DNA of 64,000 nucleotides, from the NCBI GenBank assembly GCA_963601915.1, contig CAVCGL010000009.1, positions 43,274-107,273 on the forward strand, in the 5' to 3' direction. Under the pieces are notes generated by a model. That model worked only from the letters and a program-made list of their open reading frames with translations, ran no database searches and was not told the origin of the DNA. This DNA comes from Butyricicoccus_A sp963601915 (lineage in GTDB: Bacteria > Bacillota > Clostridia > Oscillospirales > Butyricicoccaceae). Every line of letters begins with the position of its first letter. The stretch's first letter is position 1. This document shows positions 8,948-17,715 of the stretch, piece after piece. A program made the translations under genes and the position numbers.

Positions 8948-10735
8948 TTACGCTGTGATGTTGGTAATGATTGCCGCGCTCTGTGCGCGGGTTGCATTGC
9001 CGCACGGCTCCAAGGTGCCGTCTGCATTGCCGTTGATCACGCCGGATGCCACAGCCCAATTGACTGCTTCCCATGCATACGCGTTGATCTGCTCACTGTC
9101 CGAGAATCTGGTGTCCAAATCCTGCTCCTGTGCACTTGGGTTGCCTGCCCGATGGAACAAAATCACCGCGATATCCTCGCGCTTAATCGACGCATTCGGG
9201 GCAAAGGTTCCATCCGGATAACCGCCGACCAAGCCATTTTCCGCCGCCCAGCTGACAGCCGCCGTATACCATCTGTCCTGCGGCACGTCAGAGAACTGAC
9301 TGGTATATGTCACAGCCGGTTTGCCCGCGATATTATACAAAATCTGGGCAAACTGTGCGCGCGTCACATTGCCATGGATGCCAAAGTTGACACAAGACAT
9401 GCCTGCCATATAGCCCTTGTCATAGACATTGCGTACATGCGTCATGCCCCAAAAGCTGTCCGCCACATCGTAATACGGAAGAATTTTGTCCTTTGTCACA
9501 CCCGTTCGATATTGCGGCAGGGTATCATTGGCAGAAAATGCAATCAAGTTCGGATATGCCATGTAACCCACAAAATCCGCATCATCCATCTTATGTCCCG
9601 CCATATTGTTGACGGTTGTGCAGAAGTATTCCATGCGGTCACTGCCGCTGTCATTCCACGTGACATCGACACCGGTCCAGTGCGTGCCGTACTGCACGTT
9701 GTTCCACATGTGATTGCCGGAGTCGCTGACGACGACTGTCGCGTTGATGCCCAGCTTGCTGCACAGCAGCTGAAGCGCACGAGAATAGCCTTCACACACC
9801 GGTCCGACCGTCTTGCCGGAGCTGCTCAAAATCGCGCTGGTCGATGACCACGGCGCACCGGATACTTCGTCCTGATACGTGCTCATGTCGCCTGCTACCG
9901 CATCATCATTGTACGAATTGTTATCGCACAGCCACGTATTTAAAAACTCCAGCTGTTCATACGCCGTTGTGTACTGCGATGCCTGCTTGACGATTTCATT
10001 CGTCTTGCTGTCCAAGGCCTGCTTCATGGAAACGCGCTCTTCATAGGTATCAAATCCCTTGCGGAACATCGGATAGATATACACGGTCACGCGGCCTTCC
10101 TCATCATTGATCGCATAGCCCATGGATGTATATCCGTTGGAATAAAACATCTCCGGGCAATCGCTGTCAATGCTCCGATAGACGAGCCAGCCCATATCCA
10201 TGGCGAAATCATACATCATATCGTTGTAGGCATCTTGCTTGACGCCGAGCTGCGAACGTGTTGGAATGGAAAATGTGACGCCCAGCTTTTGTTCTCCTTC
10301 TGAATCATCACGGAAAATTGCACTGCCAGTCCCCTTTTTCAGATCCGCCTTCATGTTGTCATACAGCTTTTTCATTGCTGCGCCGACATACACCGATTTT
10401 TTGCTGCCAAACGTATAATAATAATTCGGCAGCTGATCGCCGTAGTTGGTGAACGAATCCGTCGTCTTTTCTGCGGCATTTTGGCTGACAGATGTTGTTT
10501 CCTGCGCATAGTTTTTACTGCATATGATTTCCGTAAAGGTTTCCTGCGCCAGCTGCGCCTCATGCTCTGCCTGCGAATATACTTTGGACTGATAAATCGT
10601 GCCGGATACATTGGCCCGCGTGACGAACCTGCCGCCGGTCGTCTGTGATGCTTCCGTCTGTACCGCAAAGGCGGTCGGAATGCTGGTACACAGCAGGGCA
10701 AACGCCAATAGATATGCCGTGATTCGTTTTTTCAT
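8948..10735 (-). CDS. Secreted transglutaminase-like protein with SLH domains
   Basis: 595 residues. Signal peptide at residues 1-25 (AYLLAFALLCTSIPTAFA), a region of about 250 residues without a known fold, a transglutaminase-like domain about 270-390, and three SLH repeats from about 410 to the end. A plausible Cys-His-Asp triad is visible: Cys in GPVCEGYSR, His in GNHMWNNV, Asp in WTGVDVTWND. Such domains in Firmicutes are usually cysteine peptidases or cross-linkers at the surface; substrate unknown. The ATG at 10735 begins the signal peptide; longer in-frame starts have no ribosome site. A single-gene unit with promoter 10770-10798 and its own terminator. Confidence 0.88.
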   Translation of the reverse strand: MKKRITAYLLAFALLCTSIPTAFAVQTEASQTTGGRFVTRANVSGTIYQSKVYSQAEHEAQLAQETFTEIICSKNYAQETTSVSQNAAEKTTDSFTNYGDQLPNYYYTFGSKKSVYVGAAMKKLYDNMKADLKKGTGSAIFRDDSEGEQKLGVTFSIPTRSQLGVKQDAYNDMMYDFAMDMGWLVYRSIDSDCPEMFYSNGYTSMGYAINDEEGRVTVYIYPMFRKGFDTYEERVSMKQALDSKTNEIVKQASQYTTAYEQLEFLNTWLCDNNSYNDDAVAGDMSTYQDEVSGAPWSSTSAILSSSGKTVGPVCEGYSRALQLLCSKLGINATVVVSDSGNHMWNNVQYGTHWTGVDVTWNDSGSDRMEYFCTTVNNMAGHKMDDADFVGYMAYPNLIAFSANDTLPQYRTGVTKDKILPYYDVADSFWGMTHVRNVYDKGYMAGMSCVNFGIHGNVTRAQFAQILYNIAGKPAVTYTSQFSDVPQDRWYTAAVSWAAENGLVGGYPDGTFAPNASIKREDIAVILFHRAGNPSAQEQDLDTRFSDSEQINAYAWEAVNWAVASGVINGNADGTLEPCGNATRAQSAAIITNITA

Positions 10736-10769
10736 ACAATCCCATCCTTCCCTGTTTTTGGATAATGCC

Positions 10770-10798
10770 ATTGTATCATATGCCCGAAACAATGTCTA
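10770..10798 (-). promoter_or_regulatory. Sigma-A type promoter of the transglutaminase/SLH gene
   Basis: TAGACA, 17 bases, TACAAT on the minus strand, about 30 bases before the start at 10735. Confidence 0.6.
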
Positions 10799-10840
10799 TC
10801 ATTCTCGTCCATTTGCACATTGTTTCACAAAAAATCAACA

Positions 10841-10867
10841 CAAAAAAGAGGGCGCAAAGTCCTCTTC
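10841..10867 (-). terminator. Terminator of the arginine operon
   Basis: Short stem AGAGG/CCTCT with a nine-base loop and TTTTTT, 16 bases past the argF stop. Confidence 0.7.
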
Positions 10868-10882
10868 TCTGATAGTGAATAC

Positions 10883-11818
10883 TTACATATGAAAATCTGT
10901 CTTTTCGCTCATCAGCATGACCATGGCAGCCTTCTGTGCGTGCAGACGGTTCTCGGATTCTTCAAAAATCTCTTCTGCGTGCTCTTCCAGCACTTCATCC
11001 GTGATTTCCTCGCCGCGGTGTGCTGGCAGGCAGTGCTGTACCATGACGCCTTCCTTGCAGCAGGACAGCAGATCATGATCGACCGTAAAGCCTGCAAATG
11101 CCTTGCGGCGCTTTTCTGCCTCTGCTTCCTGACCCATGCCGATCCATGCATCTGTGAACAGCACATCGGCATTGTCTGCCGCCTGATGAATATCATGGCT
11201 CAGCTCGAACGAAGCGCCCTGCTTCTTCATTTCCTCTGCAAATGCCAGTACCTTTGCATCCGGCTCATAGCCTTCCGGTGTTGCCACGGAAACCTTCATG
11301 CCAACCTTGAGACAGCCGACAATCAGGGAATTGCACATGTTGAAGCCATCACCGACAAAGCCCATCTTCAGACCTTCCAGCTGAGCAAAATGCTCTCGCA
11401 CGGTCATCAGATCGGCGAGCACCTGACACGGATGCGCAAAGTTGGTCAAACCATTGATAACCGGAATGCTGCCGCAGTCCGCCAGAATTTCCGCCTCTGC
11501 CTGATCGTAGGTGCGGATGACGATGCCGTCCAGATAGCGCGACAGCACACGCGCGGTGTCCTTGACTGGCTCGCCGCGGCCAATCTGCAAATCATGGTTG
11601 GTCAAAAACAGCGCCTGACCGCCCAGCTGATACATACCGGTTTCAAACGAAACACGTGTACGCGTCGAGAACTTCTGGAAAATCATGCCGAGGCTCTTGC
11701 CTTCCAGATGGCGGTGCGGAATATTGTGCTTCTTTTCATACTTCAGCTGATCTGCCAAATCCAGAATGTTGATGATCTCATCCTTGGAGCAGTCGAGCAG
11801 CTTTAACAAATGATTCAT
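10883..11818 (-). CDS. argF: Ornithine carbamoyltransferase
   Basis: Makes citrulline from ornithine and carbamoyl phosphate. Carbamoyl-phosphate motif FSTRTR near residue 55, HPCQ near 132, and the catalytic-cysteine motif HCLPAHRG near 265. The ornithine loop that is usually SMG reads GMG here (DAWIGMGQEAE), which may be a clade variant. 311 aa is normal. I start at ATG 11818, eight bases after AAGGAGG; a GTG three codons upstream overlaps that site. Last gene of argGHCJBDF, 17 bases after argD. Confidence 0.94.
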   Translation of the reverse strand: MNHLLKLLDCSKDEIINILDLADQLKYEKKHNIPHRHLEGKSLGMIFQKFSTRTRVSFETGMYQLGGQALFLTNHDLQIGRGEPVKDTARVLSRYLDGIVIRTYDQAEAEILADCGSIPVINGLTNFAHPCQVLADLMTVREHFAQLEGLKMGFVGDGFNMCNSLIVGCLKVGMKVSVATPEGYEPDAKVLAFAEEMKKQGASFELSHDIHQAADNADVLFTDAWIGMGQEAEAEKRRKAFAGFTVDHDLLSCCKEGVMVQHCLPAHRGEEITDEVLEEHAEEIFEESENRLHAQKAAMVMLMSEKTDFHM

Positions 11819-11835
11819 GGTTCGCACCTCCTTGC

Positions 11836-13020
11836 TTACTTGCAGAATACAGACTGCATGACAGCGAGTGCCTCATCCATTTCCTCATACGAAATGGTGA
11901 GCGGCGGCAGCAGACGAATGACATTGGTGCCTGCGGTCAGAACCAGAACGCCCTTATCCATAATCTCAGCGACCAATGCAGCGCGCTCCTCGGCATCGAC
12001 AACGATGCCGACCATCAGGCCAAGACCGCGCACGCCCTTTACCTTGTCAGAGCCCATCGCCAGAATCTTATCTTCCAGATACTTGCCCTTTTCCTGTACA
12101 GCCTTCAAAAATTCCGGCTTTGTCACCTCAGACAGGACAGCATTCGCGGATGCACAGCACATCGGCGTGCCGCCAAACGTTGTCGCATGGGTGCCAGGGC
12201 CCAGTACGTCGTCACAGGTGGAGTTGGCCATCACAGCGCCAATCGGTACACCGCCGCCGAGACCCTTTGCCATTGAGACAACGTCCGGCTTGATGCCGTA
12301 CTGCTGGAAGCAGAACAGCGAACCGGTACGGCCGATGCCCGTCTGTACTTCGTCGATGAGCAGCAGCAGGTCATGCTCCTTACAGAACGCAGCGACCTCC
12401 TGAACAAAGCTCTTATCCAGCGGCATGACGCCGCCCTCGCCCTGAATCAGCTCCATCATGATGGCGCAGGTATGCTCATTGACATTGGCACGGATCGAAT
12501 CCATGTTGTTCGCCTCAGCATAGGCAAAGCCTTCGGTAAACGGGAAGAAATACTGGTGGAACTTGTCCTGACCGGTTGCCTTCAGCGTGGTAACAGTACG
12601 TCCATGGAAGGAATTGCGCAGCGTGACAATCTCTGCGCGGCCTTCGCCGTACTTATCATACGAATACTTTCTTGCGAGCTTAATCATGCCCTCGTTTGCC
12701 TCCGCACCGGAGTTTGCGAAGAACACTTTGCCCATGCCGGTCTGCTCGACCAGCGTCTTGGCAACCTGTACCATCGGAGCCGTCGTGAACAGGTTGGACA
12801 CATGCATCAGCTTGTGTGCCTGCTCTGTGATGGCATTCACAATCTTTTCGTTGTCATATCCCAGACAGCATACGCCGATGCCGCTGGTCAGGTCGATGTA
12901 GCGCTTGCCCTCTACATCCCACAGCTGTGCGCCCTTGCCGTGATCCAGTGCAATGGAAAAACGACCGTAGGTATGCATCACATACTGATTTTCCTGATCT
13001 TTCAGTTCCTGATATGTCAT
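11836..13020 (-). CDS. argD: Acetylornithine aminotransferase
   Basis: PLP-dependent class-III aminotransferase that converts N-acetylglutamate semialdehyde to N-acetylornithine with glutamate as donor. Visible motifs: FFANSGAEANEGMIKLAR near residue 100, LLIDEVQTGIGRTG near 222, and the PLP lysine in SMAKGLGGG near 252. 394 aa is typical. It lies 21 bases after argB and 17 before argF. Start MTYQELKDQ at 13020 follows a purine-rich AGGAAAGGA site. Confidence 0.95.
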   Translation of the reverse strand: MTYQELKDQENQYVMHTYGRFSIALDHGKGAQLWDVEGKRYIDLTSGIGVCCLGYDNEKIVNAITEQAHKLMHVSNLFTTAPMVQVAKTLVEQTGMGKVFFANSGAEANEGMIKLARKYSYDKYGEGRAEIVTLRNSFHGRTVTTLKATGQDKFHQYFFPFTEGFAYAEANNMDSIRANVNEHTCAIMMELIQGEGGVMPLDKSFVQEVAAFCKEHDLLLLIDEVQTGIGRTGSLFCFQQYGIKPDVVSMAKGLGGGVPIGAVMANSTCDDVLGPGTHATTFGGTPMCCASANAVLSEVTKPEFLKAVQEKGKYLEDKILAMGSDKVKGVRGLGLMVGIVVDAEERAALVAEIMDKGVLVLTAGTNVIRLLPPLTISYEEMDEALAVMQSVFCK

Positions 13021-13041
13021 AATCTTCGATTTCCTTTCCTC

Positions 13042-13920
13042 TTAATAGAACATCGTACCGACGCCCGCATCACTAAACAGCTCAATCAAAATCGAGTGTT
13101 CGACACGGCCGTCCTGAATGTTCGCCTGACGCACGCCCTCGCGGACAGCTTCTACACAGCAGTCCACCTTCGGAATCATGCCGCCTGCAATCACGCCGTC
13201 CTTGATGAGCTTCGGCACAGCGGACACCTTGATTTCCGGAATCAGTGTGCTCTCATCGTTGCGGTCACGCAGCAGGCCGCGCACATCGGTGAGCAGAATC
13301 AGCTTTTCCGCCTGCAATGCCACTGCCAGCTTAGAAGCGGCGAGGTCTGCATTGATATTGTAGCTGGTGTCATCATCAATGCCCATGGCAGCGGTGGAGA
13401 CAACCGGAATGTATCCCGCCTCCAGCATATCATTGACGAGCTTCGGATTCACCTTGACAATATCACCGACATAGCCATAGTCCGTGCCGTCTTCGTCCTT
13501 CTTGCGGACAGCCTGCAACAGGCCATCGTCCATGCCGCTCAAACCAACGCCCGAACCGCCTGCCTTATTGAGCAGGGATACCAGCTCCTTGTTGACCTTG
13601 CCGCACAGAACCATCTGTACGATGTCCATGGTCTCGCGGTCGGTATAGCGCAGACCCTTGACGAATTCGGATTTTTTGCCGATTTTCTTGAGCATACCGC
13701 TGATTTCCGGGCCGCCGCCGTGCACCACAACGATGCGCACGCCGACGAGGCTGAGCAGAACGATGTCATGAATGACAGCGTCCTTCAGCTCTTCGTTAAT
13801 CATCGCATTGCCGCCATATTTGACAACGACGGTTTTGCCATAGTATTTCTGAATGTGCGGCAGCGCTTCAATCAGCATCTGCGCACGATATTTCTCCATA
13901 TTTTCGAGATTTTCCAGCAT
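13042..13920 (-). CDS. argB: Acetylglutamate kinase
   Basis: Phosphorylates N-acetylglutamate at the gamma carboxyl, the usual feedback-controlled step. Amino-acid-kinase fold with VVKYGGNAM near residue 27, VVHGGGPEI near 62 and the C-terminal ATP site GGMIPKVDCC near 240. An N-terminal helix of about 20 residues (LENLENMEKYR) precedes the fold; in the family this helix is found in arginine-sensitive hexameric enzymes, so arginine feedback is plausible. 292 aa. Twenty bases after argJ. Confidence 0.95.
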   Translation of the reverse strand: MLENLENMEKYRAQMLIEALPHIQKYYGKTVVVKYGGNAMINEELKDAVIHDIVLLSLVGVRIVVVHGGGPEISGMLKKIGKKSEFVKGLRYTDRETMDIVQMVLCGKVNKELVSLLNKAGGSGVGLSGMDDGLLQAVRKKDEDGTDYGYVGDIVKVNPKLVNDMLEAGYIPVVSTAAMGIDDDTSYNINADLAASKLAVALQAEKLILLTDVRGLLRDRNDESTLIPEIKVSAVPKLIKDGVIAGGMIPKVDCCVEAVREGVRQANIQDGRVEHSILIELFSDAGVGTMFY

Positions 13921-13940
13921 GATCTTTCGTTTCCCTCCGA

Positions 13941-15167
13941 TTACGTGCGATAGTCGCCATTGATGCGGACGTAATCATAGGTCAGGTCACAGCCATAAGC
14001 GGTTGCTTCCTCGTCGCCCTCCTGAATATCTACATCGATGGAAACTTCCTTTTCGAGCAGAATCTTCTTTGCGATGTCCTCATCAAAGTCCACAGCTTCG
14101 CCGTTTTCGCAAACCGTGATCGAACCAGCTGCGCTGGAGAAACCAATGTTGACGAATTCCGGACGGAACGGTGCCTTAGAATAGCCCATTGCACACAGCA
14201 CACGGCCCCAGTTTGCATCAGCGCCGTACATAGCCGCCTTAACCAGGCTGGATGCGATGACTGCCTTTGCCAGACGCTCTGCGTACTCCTCGGCACGGGA
14301 ATGCTTGACCGTGCAGGAAATCAGACGGGAAGCGCCCTCGCCGTCTGCCGCCATCTTCTTTGCCAGCGTCAGTGCCACTTCGTACAGTGCGTCATAGAAT
14401 GCATGATACTCCTCGCTCTTCCAGTCGAGCAGCTCATTGCCTGCCATGCCGTTTGCCATAATAATGCAGGTATCGTTGGTAGAGGTATCACCGTCCACAG
14501 AAATGCGGTTGAAGGTCTTGGAAACGACCTCACGCAGCGCGGAGCGCAGCAGAGACGGATCAATCGCGCAGTCGGTCGTGATGAAGCCGAGCATGGTTCC
14601 CATGTTCGGATGAATCATGCCGGAGCCCTTGGCGATACCGCCGATGCGGCAGGTCTTGCCGCCGCAGGTAAACTCAACAGCTGCCGTCTTTTCTACGGTA
14701 TCTGTGGTCATGATGGCATTGTTTGCCGCCTGCGATGCCGCAGCAGAAGCCTCCAGCTTGGAAGCGACTTCGTCCATATGCGCTTCAATGGTCTCGACAT
14801 TCAATCTCTGACCAATGACGCCGGTGGAGCCGACGAGAACCTTGTCCTCATCCACACCGGCAGCCTTAGCAGCAGCTGCTGCCATGCGCTTGGCATTTTC
14901 CATGCCCTCCGGTGCGCAGGCATTGGCGTTGCCGGAGTTTGCGACAATTGCCTGTGCCAGACCGTTTTCCAGATGCTCCATGCAGACATAGATCGGTGCA
15001 GCCTTGACACGGTTGCTGGTAAAGGTTGCCGCAGTTGCCGCAACGGTATCGCTGACGATGAGTGCCAGATCGTTTTTATCTGCCGGGCTGTTTGCCTTGA
15101 CGCCGCAGTGCACGCCTGCTGCGCGGAAGCCCTTTGCGGCGCAAACGCCGCCTTCAATCTTTTTCAT
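13941..15167 (-). CDS. argJ: Bifunctional ornithine acetyltransferase / N-acetylglutamate synthase
   Basis: Recycles the acetyl group from N-acetylornithine to glutamate and, in bifunctional forms, also makes N-acetylglutamate from acetyl-CoA. It is made as a precursor that cuts itself before a Thr in the motif seen here as GMIHPNMGTMLGF near residue 185; that Thr is then the nucleophile. 408 aa. With argJ present no separate argA is needed, so the cluster is complete from glutamate to arginine. Whether this copy is bifunctional cannot be told from sequence alone. Start MKKIEGG at 15167 after GAGGAA. Confidence 0.94.
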   Translation of the reverse strand: MKKIEGGVCAAKGFRAAGVHCGVKANSPADKNDLALIVSDTVAATAATFTSNRVKAAPIYVCMEHLENGLAQAIVANSGNANACAPEGMENAKRMAAAAAKAAGVDEDKVLVGSTGVIGQRLNVETIEAHMDEVASKLEASAAASQAANNAIMTTDTVEKTAAVEFTCGGKTCRIGGIAKGSGMIHPNMGTMLGFITTDCAIDPSLLRSALREVVSKTFNRISVDGDTSTNDTCIIMANGMAGNELLDWKSEEYHAFYDALYEVALTLAKKMAADGEGASRLISCTVKHSRAEEYAERLAKAVIASSLVKAAMYGADANWGRVLCAMGYSKAPFRPEFVNIGFSSAAGSITVCENGEAVDFDEDIAKKILLEKEVSIDVDIQEGDEEATAYGCDLTYDYVRINGDYRT

Positions 15168-15208
15168 GATTATTCCTCTTTTATATCAATCGCAGTAGTT
15201 GTCATTCA

Positions 15209-16147
15209 TCAGATGGTAAGACCGGTGGTCTCTTCAAAGCCCAGCATCAGGTTCATGTTCTGGACTGCCGCACCGGATGCGCCCTTGCCCAAGTTGTCAA
15301 ACAGTGCCGTGACAATGGTCTGCTCCTCATGGCCGCACACAATCAGCTGCAAGCTGTCATGTCCCGCCATGCCGCTGGAATAGATAACCGGCTCCTCGCC
15401 GCCAAACGGTGCAGTGCGCACGAGCTTCTGTCCCTCATAATACTTGGTCAGCGCTGCATGAATATCCTGTGCTGTCGGCTGACCCGGCAGACGCTTGTTG
15501 TGCAGCATGATGGTCGATGCCATGCCCTTATAGTAATCGCCCAAAATCGGAACGAATACCGGCTTTTCCTGCAAGCCGCAGACATGTACCATCTCCGGCA
15601 GATGCTTGTGCTTGAGGGTTGTGCCGTAAATACGGTGCGAATCATGGCGCGGATCTCTGTTCGGGTCCTCATACTCGGCAATCAGCTTCTTGCCGCCGCC
15701 GGAATAACCGGTCAGGGACGAGCAGGTCAGCGGATAATCCGCCGGAACAATGCCCAGCTTGACGAGCGGATACACGGAGGAAATAAATCCCGATGCATGG
15801 CAGCCCGGATTGGCTACGCGCTTAGACTGCATAATCGCTGCGCGGTGCGCCTCAGACAGCTCGGCAAAGCCATAATCCCATGCCGGATCGGTTCTGTGCG
15901 CCGTCGATGCATCAATGAATCGTGTCTTATCGTTTTCACACAGCGCAACCGCCTCGCGTGCCGCCGCATCCGGCAGGCACAGGAAGACAATATCCGCTGC
16001 ATTGATGAACTTTTTGCGCTCCTCAGTATCCTTGCGCTTGTCCTCATCAATGAGAATCAAATCAATATCATCACGGGAACCCAGTCGTTCAAAGATTTGC
16101 AGACCGGTTGTTCCCTCTTTGCCGTCTATATATACAACAGGTTTCAT
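15209..16147 (-). CDS. argC: N-acetyl-gamma-glutamyl-phosphate reductase, type 2
   Basis: NADPH-dependent reduction of N-acetylglutamyl phosphate to the semialdehyde. The N-terminus VVYIDGKEGTTGLQI and the length of 312 aa fit the short type-2 class rather than the common 345-aa class. The catalytic cysteine is in VANPGCHASG near residue 118. The ATG at 16147 is eight bases after GGGAG; an ATG two codons earlier is too close to it. It lies 18 bases after argH and 41 before argJ. Confidence 0.93.
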   Translation of the reverse strand: MKPVVYIDGKEGTTGLQIFERLGSRDDIDLILIDEDKRKDTEERKKFINAADIVFLCLPDAAAREAVALCENDKTRFIDASTAHRTDPAWDYGFAELSEAHRAAIMQSKRVANPGCHASGFISSVYPLVKLGIVPADYPLTCSSLTGYSGGGKKLIAEYEDPNRDPRHDSHRIYGTTLKHKHLPEMVHVCGLQEKPVFVPILGDYYKGMASTIMLHNKRLPGQPTAQDIHAALTKYYEGQKLVRTAPFGGEEPVIYSSGMAGHDSLQLIVCGHEEQTIVTALFDNLGKGASGAAVQNMNLMLGFEETTGLTI

Positions 16148-16165
16148 AGCCATCTCTCCCAACGA

Positions 16166-17584
16166 TTACGTGCGCAGCTCGGCACGCATGTCTTCCAGCT
16201 GCTCCTCTGCGTCCTTCAGGAACGACTCTACCTTCTTGATCTGACGTGTCACTTCCTTCGGAGCCGGACCGCCGATAACCGAGCGACCCTCTACACAGGT
16301 CTTGAGATCCAGTGCCTCATAGACATCTGCATCAAAGTAGTTGGAAATAGACTTAAAGTCCTTGAGCGTCATGGTCTCCAGCGTCTCATCCGCATGAATG
16401 CAGGTATTGACGAGACGGCCGACAATCATGTACGCATCGCGGAACGGAACACCCTTCTTGGTCAGGTAATCCGCGCAGTCGGTCGCATTGATGAAGCCCT
16501 GGCTTGCCGCCTTGCGCATGTTCTTCTTGCGCAGCGTCATGGTGCGGAACATCGGCGCAAATACCTGCAAGCACTGCTTGACGGTATCAATGGCATCAAA
16601 TACGCACTCCTTGTCCTCCTGCATATCCTTGTTGTATGCAAGCGGCAGTGCCTTCATGGTTGTGAGCAGCGTCATCAAATCGCCGTAAACACGACCGGTC
16701 TTGCCGCGAATCAGCTCGCAAACGTCCGGATTCTTCTTCTGCGGCATGATGGAAGAGCCAGTGGAATATGCATCGTCCAGCTCGGCAAAGCGCCACTCCC
16801 AAGAGCACCAGGAGATAACTTCTTCGGACAGACGGGACAGGTGCATCATCATCAAAGACAGGCAGCTCATCAGCTCAATGCAGTAGTCACGATCGGATAC
16901 GCCGTCCAGAGAGTTTTCAGTCACGCGAGCAAAGCCCAGCTTGTCACAGACAAACTGACGGTCAATCGGATAGGTTGTAGATGCCAGCGCGCCGGAACCA
17001 AGCGGCAGCTCATCCATGCGCTCATAGCAATCTTCCAGACGGGAAATATCGCGGCGCAGCATCTGTGCATATGCCATCATATAATGGCCAAATGTGGTCG
17101 GCTGTGCACGCTGCAAGTGGGTGTAGCCCGGCATAACCGTGTCGAGATTTTCCTTGGACTTCGCAACCAGTTCCTTCTCAAACGCGATTGCCAGCTCCAT
17201 AATCTCGCAGATTTCCTTCTTTACATACATACGCATGTCGAGTGCGACCTGGTCATTTCTGGAACGCGCGGTGTGCAGACGCTTGCCTGTATCGCCGATG
17301 CGCTGGGTCAGAGCGACCTCGACATTCATATGAATATCTTCATATTCCGGATTGAATACATCCAGCTCTCCGGCTTCTACTTCCTTCAGAATCTCCTTGA
17401 GGCCTGCTACGATCTTCTCAGCCTCGTGCTCCTCAATGATGCCCTGCTTGCCCAGCATGGTGGCATGGGCAATCGAACCGGTAATATCCTCCCGATACAG
17501 ACGACCGTCGAACTGAATGGAGGAATTGAAATCATTTACTACGTCATTGGTTTCCTTCTGGAAACGTCCAGCCCAAAGTTTCAT
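16166..17584 (-). CDS. argH: Argininosuccinate lyase
   Basis: Splits argininosuccinate into arginine and fumarate, the last step. Fumarase/aspartase superfamily signature GSSIMPQKKNPDV near residue 278; N-terminal KLWAGRF is typical. 472 aa including the usual C-terminal domain. Start at 17584 follows AAAGGAG; a frame extension to 17656 has no site and is rejected. Separated from argG by 131 bases that hold a GC-rich hairpin. Confidence 0.95.
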   Translation of the reverse strand: MKLWAGRFQKETNDVVNDFNSSIQFDGRLYREDITGSIAHATMLGKQGIIEEHEAEKIVAGLKEILKEVEAGELDVFNPEYEDIHMNVEVALTQRIGDTGKRLHTARSRNDQVALDMRMYVKKEICEIMELAIAFEKELVAKSKENLDTVMPGYTHLQRAQPTTFGHYMMAYAQMLRRDISRLEDCYERMDELPLGSGALASTTYPIDRQFVCDKLGFARVTENSLDGVSDRDYCIELMSCLSLMMMHLSRLSEEVISWCSWEWRFAELDDAYSTGSSIMPQKKNPDVCELIRGKTGRVYGDLMTLLTTMKALPLAYNKDMQEDKECVFDAIDTVKQCLQVFAPMFRTMTLRKKNMRKAASQGFINATDCADYLTKKGVPFRDAYMIVGRLVNTCIHADETLETMTLKDFKSISNYFDADVYEALDLKTCVEGRSVIGGPAPKEVTRQIKKVESFLKDAEEQLEDMRAELRT

Positions 17585-17655
17585 GGGATTTTCTCCTTTG
17601 ATCCGGCGCAATCGCCGGTATTTTCGTGTTCTTTTGCTAAAACTGCTAAAACGCA

Positions 17656-17686
17656 CAATGGGCGGGCAATCACGCCCGCCCGATTG
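17656..17686 (-). other. GC-rich hairpin between argG and argH
   Basis: Perfect arms GGGCGGGC (17660-17667) and GCCCGCCC (17674-17681), extended by CAAT/ATTG with one bulged base. No good T-run follows on the minus strand, so it is more likely an mRNA-stability or partial-attenuation element than a full terminator. Confidence 0.65.
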
Positions 17687-17715
17687 CGAAAATCGTGCTC
17701 GATGTTATGTTTCTT

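Noticed and set aside
12373..13953. Long plus-strand open frame opposite argD and argB
   Set aside because: Shadow; the minus-strand genes are full-length with clear motifs.
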